This document shows, in pieces, positions 17,440 to 20,938 of a DNA stretch of 20,938 bases; positions within the stretch are counted from its first letter, which is position 1, and the number at the start of each line of letters is the position of its first letter. The notes beneath the pieces are model-generated. The model saw only the letters and a list, made by a program, of their open reading frames with translations. It was not told where the DNA came from and did no database searches. Position numbers and translations under genes: made by a program. The DNA is from Pseudomonas sp. (GTDB lineage Bacteria > Pseudomonadota > Gammaproteobacteria > Pseudomonadales > Pseudomonadaceae): the NCBI GenBank assembly GCA_029239415.1, contig JAQZAY010000025.1:1-20938 (forward strand), given 5' to 3'.

Positions 17440-19490
17440 GTGCTCAAGATTTTCTGGTTGAACTGGGCACCGAAGAGCTGCCGCCCAAGGCCCTGGCCAG
17501 TCTCGGCGACGCATTCCTCGCCGGCATCGAGAAAGGCTTGCAGGCGGCCGGCCTGAACTACACCGGCAAGCGTGTCTACGCAGCGCCGCGTCGACTGGCC
17601 GTGCTGCTGACCGCGCTCGACACCCAGCAGCCCGACCGCAGCATCAACGTTGACGGTCCGCCTCGCCAGGCCGCCTTCGACGCGGAAGGCAAGCCCACCC
17701 AGGCGGCCCTGGGCTTTGCCAAGAAATGCGGCGTCGACCTCGCGGAAATCGACCAGAGCGGTGCCAAGCTGCGCTTCTCCCAGCATATTGCCGGCAAGTC
17801 CACCGCCAGCCTGTTGCCGACCATCGTCGAGGATTCGCTCAACGACCTGCCGATCCCCAAGCGCATGCGCTGGGGTGCGCGCAAGGAAGAGTTCGTGCGC
17901 CCGACCCAATGGTTGGTGATGCTGCTGGGCGACGAAGTGATCGACTGCACGCTGCTGGCGCAGAGATCCGGTCGTGTGTCCCGTGGCCATCGCTTCCATC
18001 ATCCCGATGATGTCACCATCACTGCCCCGGCCAACTACGCCGAGGACCTGCGCAAGGCCTACGTACTGGCCGACTTCGCCGAACGCCGCGCGCTGATCGG
18101 CAAGCGTACCGCCGAACTTGCGATGCAGCAGGAAGGCACCGCGATCGTGCCTCCTGCGCTGCTCGACGAAGTGACCGCGCTGGTCGAATGGCCAGTGCCG
18201 CTGGTGTGCTCGTTCGAGGAGCGTTTCCTGGAGGTGCCGCAGGAAGCCCTGATCACCACCATGCAGGACAACCAGAAGTACTTCTGCCTGCTCGACAGCG
18301 AAGGCAAGCTGCTGCCGCGCTTCATCACCGTGGCCAACATCGAGAGCCGCGACCCGCAGCAGATCGTGCTGGGCAACGAAAAGGTCGTGCGTCCGCGCCT
18401 GACCGACGCCGAGTTCTTCTTCAAGCAGGACAAGAAGCAGCCGCTCGAAAGCTTCAACGACCGCCTGAAGAACGTGGTCTTCCAGGCCCAGCTGGGCAGC
18501 GTCTTCGACAAGGCCGAGCGCGTCTCCCGGCTGGCGGCGTTCATCGCTCCGCACATCGGTGGCGACGCCCAGCGCGCCGCGCGTGCCGGCCTGCTGTCCA
18601 AGTGCGACCTGGCCACCGAGATGGTTGGTGAATTCCCCGAGATGCAAGGCGTGGCTGGCTACTACTACGCCCTCAACGACGGTGAGCCGCAAGACGTCGC
18701 CATGGCCCTGAACGAGCAGTACATGCCTCGTGGTGCTGGCGCCGAGCTGCCGCAGACCCTCACCGGTGCCGCCGTGGCGATCGCTGACAAGCTCGACACC
18801 CTGGTCGGCATCTTCGGGATCGGCATGCTGCCTACCGGCAGCAAGGACCCCTATGCCTTGCGCCGCGCCGCATTGGGCATCCTGCGTATCCTGATCGAAA
18901 AGCAGCTCGACCTCGACCTGACCGATGCTGTGAGCTTCGCCGTGGTGCAGCTGGGCAACAACGTCAAGTCCGCAGGCCTCGCCGACCAGGTGCTGGAGTT
19001 CATCTTCGACCGCCTGCGTGCACGCTACGAAGACGAAGGCATCGACGTCGCCACCTATCTTTCGGTGCGTGCCCTCAAGCCTGGTTCGGCGCTGGACTTC
19101 GATCAGCGCGTGCAGGCCGTCCAGGCCTTCCGCAAGCTGCCCGAGGCCGAGGCACTGGCCGCAGTGAACAAGCGCGTGTCGAACCTGCTGGGCAAGGCCG
19201 AAGGCGCGATCGCTGCCCAGGTCGAACCCAAGTACTTCGACAACGCCAACGAGTTCTCGCTGTACTCGGCGATCCAGCAGGCCGACCAGGCCGTGGGCCC
19301 GATGGCTGCAACACGCCAGTACAGTGAAGCGCTGGCCCGCCTGGCAGCGCTTCGCGAGCCGGTCGATGCCTTCTTCGAAGCAGTGATGGTCAACGCCGAG
19401 GATGCCAACGTGCGTGCCAACCGTTATGCCCTGCTCAGCCGCCTGCGCGGTCTGTTCCTGGGCGTGGCCGACATCTCGCTGCTGGGGTAG
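17436..19490 (+). CDS. glyS: Glycyl-tRNA synthetase beta subunit GlyS
   Basis: This 684-residue subunit recognises tRNA-Gly and is required for charging. It starts with the family sequence [16 protein letters not shown], contains the conserved [19 protein letters not shown] block near residues 143-162 and the [12 protein letters not shown] block near 275, and ends in a DALR-type anticodon-binding domain (about 580-675). Length is close to the E. coli protein. GGAGG at 17424-17428 lies seven bases before the ATG, inside the end of glyQ, and the ATGA overlap couples the two genes. gmhB starts three bases after the stop, so glyQ-glyS-gmhB forms an operon. Confidence 0.97.
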   Translation: MSAQDFLVELGTEELPPKALASLGDAFLAGIEKGLQAAGLNYTGKRVYAAPRRLAVLLTALDTQQPDRSINVDGPPRQAAFDAEGKPTQAALGFAKKCGVDLAEIDQSGAKLRFSQHIAGKSTASLLPTIVEDSLNDLPIPKRMRWGARKEEFVRPTQWLVMLLGDEVIDCTLLAQRSGRVSRGHRFHHPDDVTITAPANYAEDLRKAYVLADFAERRALIGKRTAELAMQQEGTAIVPPALLDEVTALVEWPVPLVCSFEERFLEVPQEALITTMQDNQKYFCLLDSEGKLLPRFITVANIESRDPQQIVLGNEKVVRPRLTDAEFFFKQDKKQPLESFNDRLKNVVFQAQLGSVFDKAERVSRLAAFIAPHIGGDAQRAARAGLLSKCDLATEMVGEFPEMQGVAGYYYALNDGEPQDVAMALNEQYMPRGAGAELPQTLTGAAVAIADKLDTLVGIFGIGMLPTGSKDPYALRRAALGILRILIEKQLDLDLTDAVSFAVVQLGNNVKSAGLADQVLEFIFDRLRARYEDEGIDVATYLSVRALKPGSALDFDQRVQAVQAFRKLPEAEALAAVNKRVSNLLGKAEGAIAAQVEPKYFDNANEFSLYSAIQQADQAVGPMAATRQYSEALARLAALREPVDAFFEAVMVNAEDANVRANRYALLSRLRGLFLGVADISLLG

Positions 19491-19493
19491 GTC

Positions 19494-20027
19494 ATGAAGC
19501 TGCTGATTCTCGACCGGGACGGCGTGATCAATCACGACTCCGACGCCTATATCAAGACGTTGGAAGAGTGGGTGCCCATTCCTGGCTCGATCGAGGCGAT
19601 CGCGCAGTTGAGCAAGGCTGGCTGGACGGTGGCCGTGGCCACCAACCAGTCCGGCATTGCCCGCGGTTACTATCCCCTTGCCACGCTCGAGGACATGCAT
19701 GCGCGCCTGCGCGATCTGGTGGCCGAGGCCGGCGGCGAGATAGGCCTGATCGTCCATTGTCCGCACGGGCCTGACGAAGGCTGCGATTGCCGCAAGCCCA
19801 AGCCCGGCATGCTGCGGGCCATCGGCGAACATTACCGGGTCGACCTGGCCGGGGTATGGTTCGTGGGCGACAGCAGCGGTGACCTGAACGCCGCGAATGC
19901 CGTCGATGCACAACCTGTTCTGGTGAAGACCGGAAAAGGCCAACGGACCCTGAGCAAGGGAATCCCGGAAAACACCCTGGTGTTCGATGATCTGGCAGCC
20001 ATCGCCAGACAACTCATTCAACGATAG
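19494..20027 (+). CDS. gmhB: D-glycero-beta-D-manno-heptose-1,7-bisphosphate 7-phosphatase GmhB
   Basis: This 177-residue HAD-superfamily phosphatase removes the 7-phosphate during synthesis of the ADP-heptose used in LPS inner core. The nucleophile and acid/base aspartates are Asp7 and Asp9 in LDRDGVIN. The second motif is ATNQSG (49-54), the lysine is in CRKPKPGM, and the final aspartates are in FVGDSSGDLNAA. A zinc site specific to GmhB is visible: Cys89, His91, Cys97 and Cys99 (CPHGPDEGCDC). This separates it from histidinol-phosphate phosphatases. The ATG begins three bases after glyS, with GGTAGG overlapping the glyS stop. The last base of its stop codon starts a terminator stem. Confidence 0.93.
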   Translation: MKLLILDRDGVINHDSDAYIKTLEEWVPIPGSIEAIAQLSKAGWTVAVATNQSGIARGYYPLATLEDMHARLRDLVAEAGGEIGLIVHCPHGPDEGCDCRKPKPGMLRAIGEHYRVDLAGVWFVGDSSGDLNAANAVDAQPVLVKTGKGQRTLSKGIPENTLVFDDLAAIARQLIQR

Positions 20028-20053
20028 TGCGCCTAGCTGGCGCACCTTTTTCT
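20027..20053 (+). terminator. Intrinsic terminator between gmhB and plsC
   Basis: GTGCGCC (20027-20033) and GGCGCAC (20039-20045) form a perfect 7-bp stem with loop TAGCT, followed by CTTTTTCT. It begins on the last base of the gmhB stop codon and ends 33 bp before the plsC start. That leaves little room for a separate promoter, so plsC may rely on read-through. Confidence 0.82.
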
Positions 20054-20086
20054 AAGCGGGCACGACCCGCGACGGTACATGCCACT

Positions 20087-20866
20087 ATGTCGATGCTGCA
20101 GGCGATCAGAATTTTTCTTTTTTACCTGCTGTTGGGGACCAGTTCGCTCCTGTGGTGCACCCTTAGCTTCTTTATCGCGCCCTTCCTGTCGTTCCGCGGG
20201 CGCTACCGATTCATCAATGTCTACTGGTGCCGCTTCGCACTGCTGCTGACACGGGTGTTCCTGGGCATTGATGTCAAGGTGACCGGAGCCGAGAACATCC
20301 CGTCCCAGCCCTGCGTGATCGTCTCCAACCACCAGAGCACCTGGGAGACATTCTTCCTGTCGGCGCATTTCCAGCCGTTGAGCCAGGTACTCAAGCGCGA
20401 GCTGCTGTACGTGCCATTCTTCGGCTGGGCGATGGCCATGCTGCGCCCGATCGCGATCGATCGCGACAACCCCAAGGAAGCGCTACGCCAGGTCGCGAGC
20501 AAAGGCGACAAGCTGCTCAAGGAGAAGGTCTGGGTGCTGATCTTCCCGGAAGGTACCCGAGTGCCCTATGGCCAGGTCGGCAAGTTCAGCCGCAGCGGCA
20601 GTGCCTTGGCGGTCAACGCCGACATGCCGGTGTTGCCGATCGCGCACAACGCCGGCAAGTTCTGGCCCAAGGAAGGTTGGGGCAAGCGGTCGGGCACCAT
20701 CGACCTGGTCATCGGTGCGCCCATGTACGCCCAGGGGAGCGGTCCGCGAGCGGTCGCCGAGCTCAACGACCGCGTGGCGGCATGGAATACCCAGGTCCAG
20801 CGCGAACTGGGATCGCTGCCGGAAACACCAGTAAAGCCTTTGACATCCTCCCCCACCTCGCCTTGA
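20087..20866 (+). CDS. plsC: 1-acyl-sn-glycerol-3-phosphate acyltransferase (PlsC type), C-terminus altered by insertion
   Basis: This 259-residue membrane acyltransferase converts lysophosphatidate to phosphatidate in phospholipid synthesis. Hydrophobic helices cover about residues 7-34 and 48-60. The catalytic motif is NHQSTWE (His82, Glu87; HX4E), and the substrate motif FPEGTR lies near residue 152, followed by PVLPIAHNAGKFW. The ATG at 20087 is preferred because MSMLQAIRIFLFYLLLG fits the family; its ribosome-binding site is weak, and a second ATG lies at 20093. From codon 252 onward (20840) the sequence belongs to the apparent end of an IS200/IS605-type element, so the last eight residues (LTSSPTSP) are probably foreign. 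The catalytic domain is intact, and activity is likely retained. A terminator separates it from gmhB. Confidence 0.88.
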   Translation: MSMLQAIRIFLFYLLLGTSSLLWCTLSFFIAPFLSFRGRYRFINVYWCRFALLLTRVFLGIDVKVTGAENIPSQPCVIVSNHQSTWETFFLSAHFQPLSQVLKRELLYVPFFGWAMAMLRPIAIDRDNPKEALRQVASKGDKLLKEKVWVLIFPEGTRVPYGQVGKFSRSGSALAVNADMPVLPIAHNAGKFWPKEGWGKRSGTIDLVIGAPMYAQGSGPRAVAELNDRVAAWNTQVQRELGSLPETPVKPLTSSPTSP

Positions 20867-20938
20867 TAGGCGCCAGCTTTCGCCGCAAAGGAGGGGGATT
20901 CCCTACTGCGTCAGTCGGCGTGAGCCGGCTGCTCGCTT
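20840..20938 (-). mobile_element. Right end of an IS200/IS605-family (TnpB-type) element, cut by window edge
   Basis: Read on the minus strand, this segment shows the pattern GGAATCCCCCTCC - hairpin - GTGGGGGAGGATGTCAA. I recognise this as the typical right end of tnpB-carrying IS200/IS605 elements, including a terminal TCAA (20840-20843). The near-inverted arms ATCCTCCCCC (20845-20854) and GGAGGGGGAT (20890-20899) pair at 8 of 10 positions. A small stem CGCC-TTGATA-GGCG lies between them (20859-20872). The body of the element would extend right, beyond the window, with its gene on the minus strand. Recognition is from memory of the family, without a search. Confidence 0.72.
20903..20938 (-). 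CDS. Possible 3' end of tnpB (partial)
   Basis: On the minus strand, the frame entering from the window edge reads KRAAGSRRLTQ and stops at TAG (20903-20905), just before the GGAATCCCCCTCC block. tnpB genes commonly end right at this place, and the omega-RNA overlaps that end. Only 11 codons are visible, with no domain, so the identification rests on position alone. Confidence 0.35.
   Translation of the reverse strand, partial: KRAAGSRRLTQ

Noticed and set aside
17349..20045. Very long open frame (898 codons) on the minus strand across glyS and gmhB
   Set aside because: It is antisense to two well-identified genes. Such frames arise from G/C-rich third positions, and its translation shows no domain.
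20451..20466. Perfect 16-bp palindrome TCGCGATCGATCGCGA inside plsC
   Set aside because: It encodes Ile-Ala-Ile-Asp-Arg-Asp in a conserved part of the protein with ordinary codons. There is no second copy nearby, so coding explains it.

Overview
The window is chromosomal DNA of a Pseudomonas, most likely of the P. putida group. This rests on high G+C coding sequence, characteristic Pseudomonas REP-type fragments (GTGGGAGC cores), protein sequences typical of the genus, and a gene order (choline-sulfate locus, SulP, aroE, hemF, qor, tsaC, dprA, def, fmt, rsmB, trkA, lpxL-type acyltransferase, tag, glyQ, glyS, gmhB, plsC) that I recognise as the conserved replication-origin-proximal block of pseudomonads. 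No database was consulted.

Layout. Positions 1-3831 hold a choline-O-sulfate locus: a small DOPA-dioxygenase-like gene and a LysR regulator on the minus strand, divergent from betC (choline sulfatase) and a ChoX-type periplasmic binding protein. After a diverged REP pair (3836-3921) comes a SulP-type sulfate permease (3971-5536), whose stop codon overlaps that of the convergent aroE. Then follow hemF-aroE (minus), qor (plus), dprA-tsaC (minus), the dprA/def divergent region, def, fmt-rsmB-trkA and a small TPR protein gene (plus), a lauroyl-acyltransferase-type gene and tag (minus), and glyQ-glyS-gmhB-plsC (plus). Coding density is very high. The longest gene-free stretch is the 209 bp between dprA and def, so no gap exceeds 300 bp.

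How the genes work together. BetC splits choline-O-sulfate into choline and sulfate, the binding protein would deliver the quaternary amine, and SulP moves inorganic anions, probably sulfate. The remaining genes are housekeeping: tRNA and protein-start modification (tsaC, def, fmt, glyQS), 16S rRNA methylation (rsmB), haem and shikimate synthesis (hemF, aroE), K+ uptake control (trkA), DNA uptake and repair (dprA, tag), and envelope lipid and LPS synthesis (lpxL-type, gmhB, plsC).

Most notable observations. (1) Seven perfect 9-bp DnaA boxes occur in the window, six of them inside genes and several spelled with codons unusual for such DNA. The intergenic one has a one-mismatch partner 12 bp away in the dprA/def regulatory region. 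(2) The right edge of the window enters the terminal hairpin region of what looks like an IS200/IS605 (TnpB-type) element. It is inserted in the 3' end of plsC and supplies that gene's last eight codons. An omega-RNA from this element would carry a guide copied from plsC. (3) Strong intrinsic terminators sit inside apparent operons (def|fmt and gmhB|plsC). I found no wholly unknown multi-gene system; most of the window is a conserved core region.
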